A stretch of DNA of 64,000 bases, taken from the NCBI RefSeq assembly GCF_000245335.1, contig NZ_JH600304.1, positions 62,001 through 126,000 of the forward strand, in the 5' to 3' direction. The position numbers were made by a program, and so were the translations under genes. Below are positions 40,867 through 52,492 of the stretch, piece after piece (position 1 is the stretch's first letter; every line of letters starts with the position of its first letter). The stretch is from Bacillus mojavensis RO-H-1 = KCTC 3706 (GTDB lineage Bacteria > Bacillota > Bacilli > Bacillales > Bacillaceae). The notes beneath the pieces were generated by a model. The model was not told the DNA's origin. It worked only from the letters and a program-made list of their open reading frames with translations, and did no database searches.

Positions 40867-40873
40867 CTAACAC

Positions 40874-41299
40874 TTAATTTTTGCGGGCTGCACGCATTGT
40901 GTGATGAGGTTTTTTTGCCCTTGGCGGACCGAATACTTCGCCTAAGACAATGCCTTGCACCACAGTGTCTTTATTGACCTGTAGCAGTTTTTGCTTGGTG
41001 TACACCGCTTTATTTTTGGCGGCAGTAAGATCCCGCTCAAGCCCTTTCAGGTTTCTTTCTGTTTCCTTTCGTCTTTCTTCAGCTTCTTGTCTCATCTGTT
41101 CCAAGCGGTTTGGAATAGGAGCAGGCGTTTCTTTAGCTGATTGTTTATTCTGAACAGAAGCAGGTTTCATGGTCTGCGGCTTTTCTCTTTTTTGATTTTG
41201 ACTGTTTTTTTCTTCTTCTTTTTTCACTTTGCCGAAAATCGTGGAAATAATTCCGATAATCACTGCAATAACAAGCGGATTCGTCAGTATATCTTCCAT
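40874..41299 (-). CDS. yqfB: Hypothetical membrane-anchored protein YqfB
   Basis: Protein of 141 residues with one N-terminal membrane segment (about 7-21, PLVIAVIIGIISTIF) and a Lys/Glu/Gln-rich charged stretch that is probably helical or coiled coil (about 60-100). A conserved C-terminal tail includes VQGIVLGEVFGPPRAKKP. Function is unknown. ATG at 41299 follows GGGAG. It lies 27 bp behind floA in the yqeZ-floA-yqfB operon, which suggests a link to the flotillin membrane microdomain; this is context only. Confidence 0.8.
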   Translation of the reverse strand: MEDILTNPLVIAVIIGIISTIFGKVKKEEEKNSQNQKREKPQTMKPASVQNKQSAKETPAPIPNRLEQMRQEAEERRKETERNLKGLERDLTAAKNKAVYTKQKLLQVNKDTVVQGIVLGEVFGPPRAKKPHHTMRAARKN

Positions 41300-41326
41300 C
41301 AATATTCTCCCTTCTGCATAGAGAGA

Positions 41327-42322
41327 TTATGATTTGCGGTCTTCATCCGATTGGTCTTTCGTTAATTTACCGAATGAATCACGCATATCTGTGTCTGCAT
41401 CAATGTTTTTAATATTCATGTAGTCCATGACGCCGATATTTCCTTCGCGAAGCGCTTCGGCCATCGCAAGCGGCACTTCCGCTTCGGCTTCAACCACTTT
41501 AGCTCGCATTTCTTCTACACGTGCGCGCATTTCCTGTTCTTGAGCAACAGCCATTGCACGACGTTCTTCGGCTTTGGCCTGAGCAATATTTTTATCGGCC
41601 TCTGCCTGATCCGTCTGCAAGATCGCCCCGATGTTTTTACCAATGTCAACATCAGCAATATCAATCGAAAGAATTTCAAAGGCTGTGCCTGAATCCAGGC
41701 CTTTACCGAGAACTGTTTGAGAAATCATATCAGGGTTCTCCAGCACTTTTTTGTGGTTTTCGGATGAACCGATTGTAGAGACGATCCCTTCGCCTACACG
41801 GGCTACAATCGTTTCCTCACCAGCACCCCCGACGAGGCGGTCAATATTGGCTCTTACTGTAATTCTCGCTTTCGCCTTCACTTCAATTCCGTCCATGGCA
41901 ACACCCGCAATAAATGGTGTTTCAATGACCTTCGGATTAACGCTCATTTGCACGGCTTCCAATACATCACGGCCGGCAAGGTCGATGGCAGCACAGCGTT
42001 CAAATGTAAGCTCAATATTGGCGCGCTGAGCTGCAATAAGTGCGTTAACGACTCTATCTACATTCCCTCCGGCAAGATAGTGGCTTTCAAGCTGGTTTGT
42101 TCCAACGTCGAGTCCGGCTTTATGCGCTTTAATTAACGGATTAACCACCCGGTTCGGTATGACGCGGCGAAGCCTCATCCCTACTAAAGTGAAAATGCTG
42201 ATTTTAACTCCGGCTGCTAAAGCTGAAATCCAGAGCATAACTGGTACAAATGTAAAAAATACAGCTAAAACAATGATCCCTACTACAACAATAGCCAGTA
42301 TCATTAATGTTGATGGGTCCAT
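41327..42322 (-). CDS. floA: Flotillin-like protein FloA (YqfA)
   Basis: Scaffold of functional membrane microdomains, affecting membrane fluidity, cell shape and signalling. Residues about 5-45 form a hydrophobic hairpin that inserts in the membrane. The SPFH/PHB-type domain follows (about 50-220), then a Glu/Ala-rich coiled coil (about 235-300, [49 protein letters not shown]). Length is 331 residues. It pairs with NfeD-type yqeZ directly upstream, the typical arrangement. Confidence 0.95.
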   Translation of the reverse strand: MDPSTLMILAIVVVGIIVLAVFFTFVPVMLWISALAAGVKISIFTLVGMRLRRVIPNRVVNPLIKAHKAGLDVGTNQLESHYLAGGNVDRVVNALIAAQRANIELTFERCAAIDLAGRDVLEAVQMSVNPKVIETPFIAGVAMDGIEVKAKARITVRANIDRLVGGAGEETIVARVGEGIVSTIGSSENHKKVLENPDMISQTVLGKGLDSGTAFEILSIDIADVDIGKNIGAILQTDQAEADKNIAQAKAEERRAMAVAQEQEMRARVEEMRAKVVEAEAEVPLAMAEALREGNIGVMDYMNIKNIDADTDMRDSFGKLTKDQSDEDRKS

Positions 42323-42343
42323 GCTACTTCTCCTCGTTTCTGT

Positions 42344-43657
42344 TTAAATTTCTCTCACGACAATGCGCGAGCCTTCCACTTTGATTACTTTTACTTTTTT
42401 ATCTTTCGCTGTAAATGATCCTTCTGATACCACATCAAGACGTTCGTCATCAATAATGACGGTTCCCGCGGGACGCAACGGCGTAAAGGTCACGCCCTCC
42501 TTGCCGATTAAGTCCGTGCGCGTTTGATTTGATACATAACCGCTCTCTGTATTTGTAGAATCATTTAATATAAGTTTCTTAAAGAATTTCATACGCTTTC
42601 CCAACACCCTTGTCAGTAAAATGAAAGCTGTAATGGAAACAGCTGAGGCGATCAAGAGAGAAACCGCCATGACTGTGAAGCTTCCCGCGGCCAAAAATAA
42701 GCTCGCAACAATTGCTCCCAAGCCAAGTAAACCAATAATTCCTCCGGGGAGGAATATCTCCATCAGGATCAGAATCACCCCTGCTATAAAGAGGAGAACC
42801 GTTTCATATCCGGCAAGACCCGCTGCAAGATGTCCGTAAAAAAACAGGATCAAAGCAATAAATCCGGCTGTTCCAGGCAGACCGACACCCGGAGAAAAAA
42901 GCTCAACAGTAAGGCCTAAGAAGGCAATTGTCAATAAAATAGGAACAACAATCGGACTGGTCAGCCACCTCGCTGCCTTCTCTGCAAAGCTTTCCTCGGC
43001 ATAGCTGATATGTGCATTTTCGTATCCAAGCTTCTTCACAAGCGCGGAAAGATTGTTAACAGTTCCTTCCGAATAGCCTACGTCAACAGCTTTTTCTGCA
43101 TTCAGCGTAAGCAGATCTCCCTTCGGCGCGCCCGCTTCTTTTGCATCTACATCAGGGTCTGCCATGGCACGCGCATATTTTGGATCACGGTTGTTTTTTG
43201 CTGCGGCATCTTCCAGCTCCGCAAGCCAAAATGATTCAGCTTTTTTGTCAGCAGCATTACCTTTACCGTCAATGATCGCCGCGGCTCCCATTTTTCCTCC
43301 TGGTGCCATATAAATGGCGTCAGCCTGTAACGCGATATATGCACCAGCAGACAATGCCCGTTTGTTTACATAAGCAGTTATCGGAATATCCGTTTCGTTG
43401 ATCGTGTCCGCTATATCAATAGCTGATTTCACCAGTCCTCCCGGCGTGTTAATATCAAGAATAATATGGTTTGCATGCGCAGCCTCTGCATCTTGTAGCG
43501 AACGCGACAAAAAGGAGGTGAGACCCTGTTCGACATTTTTTTCAACGGGAATGACGTAGACGGTTTGTTTTTCTGCTTTTGTGTGCAGCTGAACTCCTAA
43601 TAATGATAGTAGAAATATGCTCAAAAGAGCCGCTCGGAATCCTTTTGTTTGAAGCAA
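42344..43657 (-). CDS. yqeZ: NfeD-family membrane protease-like protein YqeZ
   Basis: Long-form NfeD protein of 437 residues. A signal peptide or anchor (about 7-27) is followed by a ClpP/SppA-like serine protease domain (about 30-220) with the motifs INTPGG and RALSAGAYIA holding the likely Ser and PDPDVDAKEAG nearby. Four to five membrane segments (about 230-345) and a C-terminal OB-fold NfeD domain (about 370-437) complete it. The start is TTG at 43657 with AAGGAGGG upstream. NfeD proteins are encoded with flotillins and are thought to work with them. Confidence 0.9.
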   Translation of the reverse strand: MLQTKGFRAALLSIFLLSLLGVQLHTKAEKQTVYVIPVEKNVEQGLTSFLSRSLQDAEAAHANHIILDINTPGGLVKSAIDIADTINETDIPITAYVNKRALSAGAYIALQADAIYMAPGGKMGAAAIIDGKGNAADKKAESFWLAELEDAAAKNNRDPKYARAMADPDVDAKEAGAPKGDLLTLNAEKAVDVGYSEGTVNNLSALVKKLGYENAHISYAEESFAEKAARWLTSPIVVPILLTIAFLGLTVELFSPGVGLPGTAGFIALILFFYGHLAAGLAGYETVLLFIAGVILILMEIFLPGGIIGLLGLGAIVASLFLAAGSFTVMAVSLLIASAVSITAFILLTRVLGKRMKFFKKLILNDSTNTESGYVSNQTRTDLIGKEGVTFTPLRPAGTVIIDDERLDVVSEGSFTAKDKKVKVIKVEGSRIVVREI

Positions 43658-43743
43658 GGGCGATGTATCCCTCCTTCCTCGTATAGTAAGTGCCTTCTCT
43701 TCATACGTAACAAATGTATCAAAGGTTTCATTTTTTTATGTAT

Positions 43744-43776
43744 AAAAAAAGAACATCTCTCTTAGAAAGATGTCCT
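43744..43776 (-). terminator. Terminator after yqeY
   Basis: Minus-strand GGACATCTTTCT and AGAGATGTTC pair around AAG, followed by seven T. It separates rpsU-yqeY from yqeZ. Confidence 0.85.
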
Positions 43777-43788
43777 TTTCTTCGCCAT

Positions 43789-44235
43789 TTAAGACAGTTG
43801 ACTGCTAACAAGTTTATTAATTAAACTTCCGTCAGCTTTACCTTTTACTTTAGGCATAATTGCCCCCATCACTTTGCCCATGTCCGCTTTTGAGCTCGCA
43901 CCAACCTCAGCGATGGTTTCATTTACGATTGTACGCAGCTCTTCTTCTGATAGCTGCTGTGGTAAATAAACTTCTAAAATGTCCAGCTCTTTTTGAACTT
44001 TATCTACTAAATCTAAACGATTAGCGTTTGAAAATTCCTGGAGGGAGTCTTTACGTTGCTTAAGTTCACGAGAAAGGACAGTGAGTTCCTCATCCTCGGT
44101 CAAACTGTCTTTCTTAAGCTTAATTGCTTCGTTTTGAAGTGAAGCCTTAACCATTCGAACGACAGTCAGTTTGTCTTTCTCACGGCTTTTCATATATAGC
44201 TTCATATCTTGGTTAAGTCGCTCAAGAAGACTCAT
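43789..44235 (-). CDS. yqeY: GatB/YqeY domain protein YqeY
   Basis: Helical protein of 148 residues matching the tail domain of GatB, the tRNA-dependent amidotransferase subunit, so tRNA binding is plausible though its role is unknown. Typical stretches are [34 protein letters not shown] and [18 protein letters not shown]. It follows rpsU by 14 bp, a widely conserved pairing. Confidence 0.93.
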   Translation of the reverse strand: MSLLERLNQDMKLYMKSREKDKLTVVRMVKASLQNEAIKLKKDSLTEDEELTVLSRELKQRKDSLQEFSNANRLDLVDKVQKELDILEVYLPQQLSEEELRTIVNETIAEVGASSKADMGKVMGAIMPKVKGKADGSLINKLVSSQLS

Positions 44236-44249
44236 AAATCCACCCTCTT

Positions 44250-44423
44250 TTAGAATTTGCGTTTTCTAGCAGCTTCAGACTTTTTCTTGCGCTTTACGCT
44301 AGGTTTTTCATAAAATTCACGCTTTCTTGCTTCTTGCAAAGTACCTGTCTTTGATACACTGCGTTTGAAGCGACGAAGAGCATCTTCAAGCGATTCGTTT
44401 TTTCTAACGACCGTTTTTGACAT
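44250..44423 (-). CDS. rpsU: 30S ribosomal protein S21
   Basis: Small basic ribosomal protein of 57 residues: [19 protein letters not shown] at the start, then [23 protein letters not shown]. It binds the 30S platform near the anti-Shine-Dalgarno region. ATG at 44423 has GGAGGGAGGG upstream; the frame is open beyond it, but no start there has such a site. It is transcribed from the promoter at 44493-44521 with yqeY. Confidence 0.97.
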
Positions 44424-44492
44424 TCTCTTTCCCTCCCTCCGAATACACCAATCGACTACCTTTAAGTTACACATATAAACATGTACTTTGAC

Positions 44493-44521
44493 ATTATAAT
44501 ATAAGCCTTCAGTCAGGTCAA
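44493..44521 (-). promoter_or_regulatory. Sigma-A promoter for rpsU-yqeY
   Basis: Minus strand TTGACC (44521-44516), 17-bp spacer, TATAAT (44498-44493), about 70 bp before the rpsU start. Confidence 0.82.
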
Positions 44522-44595
44522 CTAAGTGCGTTCACTTTTCCGTCATGAGCGGGACTGCCTGTCTATATAATGATAGAAAGGGGTTGGTGAATAAA

Positions 44596-45522
44596 ATGTT
44601 GCTTCTGATTAGTTTTACTGCTCTTATCTTATTCTTTCTCGCAGGGATGAACATGCTTCGGAAAGGTTTAATTTCGCTGACGTATTCAAAAATTGAAGAG
44701 CAGCTGCTGATTTTTACGGATCATCCGTTAAAGGCATTTCTTATCAGTATTGTTTTTACAGGATTTCTCCAAAGCAGCTCCGCCTTTATGGTAATTGTCA
44801 TCGGATTTGTGAGTGCGGGCGCCCTTTCTTTCAAACGGACAATACCGATGATTCTTGGAACAAATATCGGGTCTACCTTTACAACCGAATTTCTTGCAAT
44901 CAAAATGGATGTGTTGATTTGGATTCTTTTGATTGTCGGTTTGCTGTTTTTTCTGACTGGCAGGTATCCGTTCAAACAGCTGGGGACAAGCTTCCTCGGA
45001 CTGGGGATTATCTTTTTTTGCATCACAGGCTTCAGCCGCCTTGCAGAACCGCTTACTCAGCTGAAAACGGGAGCAGGCATACTTCATCATGTGAACGACT
45101 CAAACTGGTCTGCTTTGTTTATCGGCATGGTGTTAACTGCAATCATTCACTCAAGTTCTGTCTGCATCGGCATTTTGATGAGCTTTATGAATGAAGGCGT
45201 TATCGGACTGACACAGGCAATGAGCGTTGTGCTTGGCTCAAACATCGGGACATGCATTACAGCTGTCATGGCTGCTGTATCCGGCGGATATGCGGCAAAA
45301 CAGACAGCGTGCGCCCATGTTTTGTTTAACGTGATCGGCGTAGCAATTGTATTCCCGTTTTTGGCGGCAGCGACCGGCTTTGTTGAACAGCTCTCGGCTG
45401 ACCCTGCCCAAAGAATTGCCCATTTCAGTCTGCTATTTAATGTTGTATCAGCTCTCTTATTTTTGCCGCTTACCAACTTGTTTTACAGCCTTATCAAATG
45501 GCTTATCCCAGTTAAAAACTGA
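44596..45522 (+). CDS. yqeW: Na+/phosphate cotransporter family protein YqeW
   Basis: Membrane protein of 308 residues with the two inverted NptA/PhoU-type repeats: GFLQSSSAFMVIVIGFVSAG ... LGTNIGSTFTTE (about 56-105) and AIIHSSSVCIGILMSF ... LGSNIGTCITA (about 180-230). The QSSS/HSSS and GTNIG/GSNIG pairs are the substrate- and ion-binding signatures of the Na/Pi cotransporter family. I chose ATG at 44596 (GAAAGGGG upstream, about 12 bases away); GTG at 44587 is the alternative. It is divergent from rpsU. Confidence 0.88.
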   Translation: MLLLISFTALILFFLAGMNMLRKGLISLTYSKIEEQLLIFTDHPLKAFLISIVFTGFLQSSSAFMVIVIGFVSAGALSFKRTIPMILGTNIGSTFTTEFLAIKMDVLIWILLIVGLLFFLTGRYPFKQLGTSFLGLGIIFFCITGFSRLAEPLTQLKTGAGILHHVNDSNWSALFIGMVLTAIIHSSSVCIGILMSFMNEGVIGLTQAMSVVLGSNIGTCITAVMAAVSGGYAAKQTACAHVLFNVIGVAIVFPFLAAATGFVEQLSADPAQRIAHFSLLFNVVSALLFLPLTNLFYSLIKWLIPVKN

Positions 45523-45526
45523 ACAT

Positions 45527-45562
45527 AAAAAACCAGCACATTTAGATGCACCGGTTTTTTTA
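45527..45562. terminator. Terminator between yqeW and mtaB
   Basis: AAAAAACCAG-CA and TGCACCGGTTTTTTT form an imperfect stem around the middle, with A and T runs on both sides, between two convergent genes. Confidence 0.75.
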
Positions 45563-45564
45563 GG

Positions 45565-46920
45565 TTAAGAAGACATACGCATTTGTTCTGTTATGTCATC
45601 CTCAACAACACGGACAAACTGTCCTTCGTTGTATGGATAGCCTGCTTTTAGTATTTTTACTTTCACGATTTTGCCGATCATGTCTTCCGTGCCCTTGAAA
45701 ACAACTTTCATGTAGTTGTCTGTGTAGCCGACATACATGTTTTCTTCATCTGATTCTTTAAATGCTTCCTCAGGGATAATTTCAAGGACTTCATTTTCAT
45801 AATCAGAGGCATATTCCTTCGCAAGCTGGTCAGAAAGTGCAATCAAGCGGTGTACACGTTCATTTTTGACGTTTTCATCCACTTGGTCTTCCATCCGCGC
45901 AGCTGGCGTTCCCGTACGTTTGCTGTAAGGAAACACATGAAGTTCAGAGAATCTGTTTTCTTTGATAAAGTTATAGGTTTCCATAAATTCTTCTTCTGTT
46001 TCGCCAGGGAAGCCTACAATGACATCGGATGTTACGGCTAAGCCCGGAAGTGCTTTTTTCAGTTTATTTAAACGGTCAGCGAAAAATTCCATCGTGTATT
46101 TGCGTCTCATCCGTTTAAGCACTGTGTTTGACCCGGATTGAATCGGAATGTGCAAATGGCGCACAATCTTATCTGAACGGTCTAAAACTTCAATCACTTC
46201 GTCTGTGATCTGGCTTGCCTCGATGGACGAAATTCTGATCCGTTTCACGCCTTGAACACGGGCGTCAAGTTCTCTCAAAAGCTTGGCAAAGTTGTAATCT
46301 TTCATATCTTCACCGTAGCCGCCTGTATGAATACCAGTAAGTACGATTTCTTTATAACCCGCATCAACAAGCTGCTGTGCTTGTTTAATGACTTCCTCCG
46401 GGTCACGTGAACGGAGAAGTCCGCGCGCCCACGGAATGATACAGAACGTGCAGAAGTTATTGCAGCCTTCCTGTATTTTTAATGACGCTCTTGTCCGGTC
46501 TGTGAAAGCAGGTACATCAAGCTCTTCATATACTCTAGCTTTCATAATGTTACTGACGCCATTGATCGGCTGACGCTCTTCACGATATTGATCGATGTAG
46601 CCGAGCATTTTTTCACGATCCTGAGTTCCGACTACAATGTCAACGCCCGGGATTGCCATAATCTCCGCTGGCGAGGTTTGCGCATAACAGCCTGTGACGC
46701 AGATGACGCCGTCAGGATTTTGACGAATGGCGCGTCTGATCACTTGGCGGCTTTTTTTATCTCCCGTATTTGTTACCGTACATGTATTAATGACATATAC
46801 GTCAGCTGTTTGTTCAAAGTCTCTTCTCTCATAGCCCGCATCTTTGAAAAGCTGCCAGATTGCTTCTGTTTCATAATGATTGACTTTGCAGCCAAGCGTA
46901 TGGAACGCAACAGTTGCCAT
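45565..46920 (-). CDS. mtaB: tRNA t6A methylthiotransferase MtaB (YqeV)
   Basis: Radical-SAM enzyme that converts t6A37 to ms2t6A37 in tRNAs reading ANN codons. The N-terminal methylthiotransferase domain has its own 4Fe-4S cysteines (TLGCKVNHYE, INTCTVTN, VTGCYAQ). The radical-SAM triad is CNNFCTFC (about 155-162). The C-terminal TRAM domain (about 380-440) binds RNA. Length is 451 residues. Its ATG overlaps the rsmE stop by one base. Confidence 0.96.
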   Translation of the reverse strand: MATVAFHTLGCKVNHYETEAIWQLFKDAGYERRDFEQTADVYVINTCTVTNTGDKKSRQVIRRAIRQNPDGVICVTGCYAQTSPAEIMAIPGVDIVVGTQDREKMLGYIDQYREERQPINGVSNIMKARVYEELDVPAFTDRTRASLKIQEGCNNFCTFCIIPWARGLLRSRDPEEVIKQAQQLVDAGYKEIVLTGIHTGGYGEDMKDYNFAKLLRELDARVQGVKRIRISSIEASQITDEVIEVLDRSDKIVRHLHIPIQSGSNTVLKRMRRKYTMEFFADRLNKLKKALPGLAVTSDVIVGFPGETEEEFMETYNFIKENRFSELHVFPYSKRTGTPAARMEDQVDENVKNERVHRLIALSDQLAKEYASDYENEVLEIIPEEAFKESDEENMYVGYTDNYMKVVFKGTEDMIGKIVKVKILKAGYPYNEGQFVRVVEDDITEQMRMSS

Positions 46921-47690
46921 TATTGATCACCTCTTAATAACTCTGTATGATAAGAAATCGCGCTCAGCGCGTATAGCGGAGCGGTTTCTGTTCTTAAAAT
47001 TCTCGGTCCGAGGCCGCACGGAACAGCGTTTTTCGCCGTGAGCCGCTCAACCTCCGCTTCTGTTAAACCGCCTTCGGGACCGAATACGATCAAAAGGGAT
47101 GATCCTTTCGGAAGGCTGCTTACAACTGCGCTGAACGAGCTTGTTTCTCCTTGCTTCGATGACTCTTCGTATGCAACGACACATTTATCGAAATTCTGCA
47201 CCTTGTCAAGAAGCTGTTGAAAGGAATGGATATCCAGCACTTGCGGCACTTCGTTTCGGTACGATTGCTCCGCCGCTTCCTTCGCAATTTTTGTCCATCT
47301 TTCCCGCTTTTTCTTCGCTTTCTTGTCATCCAGCTTGACAACAGAACGTGCGGCTTGCAGAGGAATAAAGGCATGAGCTCCCAGCTCAGTCCCCTTTTGG
47401 ATAATCCATTCCAGTTTATCCCCTTTCGGGAGGCCGCTTGCAATATAAACCTTTATCGGAAGCTCTCTGTTTTCATTCGTCCATTCTATCATAAGACAGG
47501 ACACTTTTTCTTTGGAAACAGATTGAAGTTCACATTTTGCTTCGAAGCCGTCCTGAGAGCAGCAGATAATTTGGTCTCCCTCGTTCATTCTCATGACATT
47601 GACAATATGATGAACATCTTCTCCGGTAATTGAAATAGCCGGCGCTTCCTCCATTTGCTGCTTCGTGAGCTCGATAAAATATCGTTGCAT
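46920..47690 (-). CDS. rsmE: 16S rRNA (uracil-1498-N3)-methyltransferase RsmE (YqeU)
   Basis: SPOUT-fold methyltransferase that modifies U1498 of 16S rRNA. An N-terminal PUA-like domain (about 1-70) is followed by the knotted SAM-binding region with FGPEGGLTEAE (about 195-205) and LGPRILRTETAPLYALSAI (about 220-238), the family signature. ATG at 47690 gives 256 residues; AGTAGGTG lies nine bases upstream. A GTG four codons earlier overlaps that site. It is between prmA and mtaB at the 3' end of the dnaK operon. Confidence 0.94.
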   Translation of the reverse strand: MQRYFIELTKQQMEEAPAISITGEDVHHIVNVMRMNEGDQIICCSQDGFEAKCELQSVSKEKVSCLMIEWTNENRELPIKVYIASGLPKGDKLEWIIQKGTELGAHAFIPLQAARSVVKLDDKKAKKKRERWTKIAKEAAEQSYRNEVPQVLDIHSFQQLLDKVQNFDKCVVAYEESSKQGETSSFSAVVSSLPKGSSLLIVFGPEGGLTEAEVERLTAKNAVPCGLGPRILRTETAPLYALSAISYHTELLRGDQ

Positions 47691-47712
47691 ACGCTGTGAC
47701 ACCTACTAACTG

Positions 47713-48648
47713 TTATTTTTTCGCAATAATGCTGACCCAATCTTCCATTGAGAGGATTTCCACAATGGTAAAACCAGCCTGTTCCAATGCTTCTTTTACC
47801 TCTTGCTTTTTTTGGCCGATAATTCCTGAAGTAATAAAGTGCCCGCCGTTTTTCAGCAGATGATAGGCCTGTGAAGTAAAACGAAGGATGACTTCAGCCA
47901 AAATGTTGGCAACGATCACATCATGTTCTCCTGAAATCCCGTCTAACAGATTATTTTGTTTGACTTGAGCTATATCGCTAACCTTATTTAACTTCAAATT
48001 GAGACGTGCGCTTTCTACAGCAACGGGATCAAGATCATAGGCATGAACCGATTCAGCCTCAAGCATTGCAGCCGCAATACTTAAAATTCCGGAGCCTGTG
48101 CCTACATCAATCACCTTATCACCCTTTTGCACAAAGCGTTCAAGCGCCTGAATACAAAGTACGGTTGTCGGGTGTGTGCCTGTTCCGAATGCCATTCCTG
48201 GGTCCATTTCAATAATCAGCTCATCCGTATGTACCGGCGTATATTCCTCCCACGTTGGTACAATCGTAAACTTTTCAGAAATTTTCACAGGATGGTAATA
48301 CTTTTTCCAGGCAGTCGCCCATTCCTCTTCGTTCACTTCGGAAATGGTGATATGGTTTCTGCCCAAATCAATATCATAAAGAAGCAGATTATTAATTGTT
48401 TCTTTAATGCCATCTACCGTTTCTCCAAGAAAGCTGTTGACCGGCAGATACGCTTTGACAATGACACCCTCGTTCGGATAATCATTGGGGTCGAGCTGGT
48501 AGATTTCCCCGTATACATTCTCACGTTCTTTAATTAAATCAAGCGGGTCCTCTATCACAACCCCACTCGCACCAGCTTCATGCAAAATATTTGAGATAGG
48601 TTCGACCGCTTCATGTGTTGTGTGAATGCTTAATTCGGACCATTTCAA
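47713..48648 (-). CDS. prmA: Ribosomal protein L11 methyltransferase PrmA
   Basis: Methylates ribosomal protein L11. The N-terminal substrate-recognition domain (about 1-110) is followed by the methyltransferase domain with [14 protein letters not shown] (about 152-165), motif [16 protein letters not shown] (about 180-194), VANILAEVI (about 245-253) and ITSGII. The start is a TTG at 48648, eight bases behind GGATGAGGAG, giving the family length of 311. It lies in the dnaK operon between dnaJ and rsmE. Confidence 0.94.
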   Translation of the reverse strand: MKWSELSIHTTHEAVEPISNILHEAGASGVVIEDPLDLIKERENVYGEIYQLDPNDYPNEGVIVKAYLPVNSFLGETVDGIKETINNLLLYDIDLGRNHITISEVNEEEWATAWKKYYHPVKISEKFTIVPTWEEYTPVHTDELIIEMDPGMAFGTGTHPTTVLCIQALERFVQKGDKVIDVGTGSGILSIAAAMLEAESVHAYDLDPVAVESARLNLKLNKVSDIAQVKQNNLLDGISGEHDVIVANILAEVILRFTSQAYHLLKNGGHFITSGIIGQKKQEVKEALEQAGFTIVEILSMEDWVSIIAKK

Positions 48649-48672
48649 AACTACCAACTCCTCATCCAATAA

Positions 48673-49800
48673 TTAATCGCCTTTAAACGCGCGTTTTACC
48701 TTATCAAAGAAACTCATTTCCTGTTCATCAGGCAGGTTTCCGCTGACTTCGGCAAATTCACGGATAATATCTTTTTGTTTATCTGTCAAGTTTGTCGGCG
48801 TGACAACGCGGACGACGATATGCTGGTCACCCTGTCCATAGCCTCTGACATTTTGAACGCCTTTGCCTCTTAATCTGAACTTTGTTCCTGTTTGTGTACC
48901 GGCAGGAATTTTCAATTTCACTTTCCCGTGAAGCGTCGGAACTTCCACTTCATCTCCAAGAGCGGCTTGAGCAAACGTTAACGGCATTTCACAGTAAATA
49001 TCATCTCCGTCGCGCTCAAAGAATTCGTGGGCGCGCACGTGGAATACGACAAATAAATCCCCTGCAGGGCCGCCGTTTACGCCTGGTTCACCCTGTCCTG
49101 AGAGACGCAGCTGCTGCCCGTCATCTACACCGGCAGGAATTGTGACGTTGATTTTTTTGCGTTTTTTGATTTTTCCTTTGCCGCCGCAATCCGCACATTT
49201 GTTTTTAATGATTTTACCCGTACCTTCGCAGTGGTGGCACACTCGTCTGTTGACAACTTTTCCAAACGGCGTGTTTTGCTCCACATTTAGCTGGCCGGAG
49301 CCTCCGCAGTGCGAGCACGTTTCCGGTTTTGTACCAGGTTTTGCCCCTGAGCCTTTACATGTATCGCACGTTTCCTCACGCGGAATCTCGATGGTCGTTT
49401 CTTTTCCGAAAACGGCGTCCTCAAATGACAGAGTCATCGTATATTGCAAATCCGCCCCTTGACGCGGTGCATTTGGATCTCTTCGTCTAGTGCCGCCGCC
49501 GAAAATACTTGAGAAAATATCATCGAAACCAAAACCGCCGAAGTCGCCGCCGCCAAAACCGCCGCCGCCGAAGCCTTGGTTAGGATCAGTATGGCCAAAT
49601 TGGTCGTAATGAGACCGTTTTTGATCATCAGACAGCGTTTCGTATGCTTCTTTGACTTCTTTAAACTTTTCATCTGATCCGGCTTCTTTGTTAATGTCAG
49701 GATGATATTTTTTCGACAGCTTTCGATAAGCCTTTTTTATTTCATCCTTTGAAGCGCTCTTACTTACACCCAGCACTTCATAGTAATCACGCTTACTCAT
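48673..49800 (-). CDS. dnaJ: Chaperone protein DnaJ
   Basis: Hsp40 co-chaperone that delivers clients to DnaK and stimulates its ATPase. The J domain (about 1-70) has the HPD motif in KKYHPDINK, followed by a Gly/Phe linker (about 75-110). Four zinc-finger repeats CxxCxGxG follow ([32 protein letters not shown], about 145-210), then two client-binding domains. Length is 375 residues. It follows dnaK after two hairpins. Confidence 0.97.
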   Translation of the reverse strand: MSKRDYYEVLGVSKSASKDEIKKAYRKLSKKYHPDINKEAGSDEKFKEVKEAYETLSDDQKRSHYDQFGHTDPNQGFGGGGFGGGDFGGFGFDDIFSSIFGGGTRRRDPNAPRQGADLQYTMTLSFEDAVFGKETTIEIPREETCDTCKGSGAKPGTKPETCSHCGGSGQLNVEQNTPFGKVVNRRVCHHCEGTGKIIKNKCADCGGKGKIKKRKKINVTIPAGVDDGQQLRLSGQGEPGVNGGPAGDLFVVFHVRAHEFFERDGDDIYCEMPLTFAQAALGDEVEVPTLHGKVKLKIPAGTQTGTKFRLRGKGVQNVRGYGQGDQHIVVRVVTPTNLTDKQKDIIREFAEVSGNLPDEQEMSFFDKVKRAFKGD

Positions 49801-49882
49801 CTACTTCACTCTCCCGAATTTCTCACATAAATTAGATTGTATCATTTTGAATTATGATTTTTCAATTCCTTTTATCCCGGGC

Positions 49883-49925
49883 AAGAAAAAAAGTCAAAGC
49901 CAAGAGATGCCTGACTTTGACTTTC
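49883..49925 (-). terminator. Hairpin with T-tract between dnaK and dnaJ
   Basis: AAAGTCAAAG (49890-49899) pairs with CTTTGACTTT (49915-49924). On the minus strand it is followed by seven T, 83 bases before dnaJ. It may act as a partial terminator that lowers dnaJ expression relative to dnaK. Confidence 0.75.
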
Positions 49926-49952
49926 TAACCATTGAATCAGATTATGAAATGT

Positions 49953-49997
49953 GTTCTTTTTGTCAGTCCCAGAAGCGGGACTGACTCTAAAAAGAAC
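49953..49997. repeat. Long hairpin directly behind the dnaK stop
   Basis: Inner arms GTCAGTCCC and GGGACTGAC (9 bp) are extended by outer arms GTTCTTTTT and AAAAAGAAC, separated by a small internal mismatch. The structure abuts the dnaK stop codon and could protect the dnaK 3' end. Confidence 0.75.
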
Positions 49998-51848
<1,851 letters not shown>

Positions 51849-51856
51849 CTATGTAA

Positions 51857-52420
51857 TTATTGATTCACTTTTACCATGGAAGGGCGAATGACGCGATCCT
51901 TCAGCTTGTAGCCTTTTTGCATTTCCTCAACGACAATGTTGGAGCCGTAGTTTTCATCCTCAGCCTGCATAACGGCTTGGTGAAGGTTCGGATCAAATTC
52001 CTGTCCTACAGCTTCGATTGCTTCTACACCTTCTTTTTTCAAGGCTTCAACGAGCTGGCGGTGGACCATTTCCATTCCTTGAAGCAAACTTTTCGTCTGT
52101 TCATTGTCGGCTTCAACATGAAGCGCTCTTTCAAAGCTGTCAAGAGCCGGCAGCAATTCAGTAACGATGTTTTGAGAACGGTATTTCTGGGACGCTTCCA
52201 TTTCTAAACGGCTGCGTCGTTTATAGTTTTCAAAGTCTGCTTGAACACGCAAAAGTTTGTTTTCCTTTTCCTCAAGCAAGCCTTGCAATTCGTTAATTTG
52301 ATTTTGAAGAAGTTCGCTTTCGTTTGTTTCTTCCTGCTGTTCTTCAGCGGCAGCTTGTTCTTCGATAACTTCTTGTTCTTCTGTTTCGTTTTGTTCCGCG
52401 GTTTGTTTTTCTTCTGACAT
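51857..52420 (-). CDS. grpE: Nucleotide exchange factor GrpE
   Basis: Releases ADP from DnaK and acts as a thermosensor. The acidic, Glu/Gln-rich N-terminus (about 1-38) is followed by a long coiled-coil helix (about 40-85, [33 protein letters not shown]) and a beta domain with the signature [12 protein letters not shown] to VIRPSMVKV (about 140-187). ATG at 52420 gives the usual 187 residues and follows GGGAGGTG. Confidence 0.95.
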   Translation of the reverse strand: MSEEKQTAEQNETEEQEVIEEQAAAEEQQEETNESELLQNQINELQGLLEEKENKLLRVQADFENYKRRSRLEMEASQKYRSQNIVTELLPALDSFERALHVEADNEQTKSLLQGMEMVHRQLVEALKKEGVEAIEAVGQEFDPNLHQAVMQAEDENYGSNIVVEEMQKGYKLKDRVIRPSMVKVNQ

Positions 52421-52492
52421 TGTGTTCACCTCCCTCAAAAGTGTAAGGAGAAGGGCGGGTGATGCCCTTCGATAAAATTTGCCAATTTTCCC

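Noticed and set aside
49962-49985. GTCAGTCCC/GGGACTGAC palindrome behind dnaK resembles the core of the IS3 ends (GGGACTG)
   Set aside because: The shared seven bases sit in a simple palindrome beside dnaK with no other element sequence; most likely chance.
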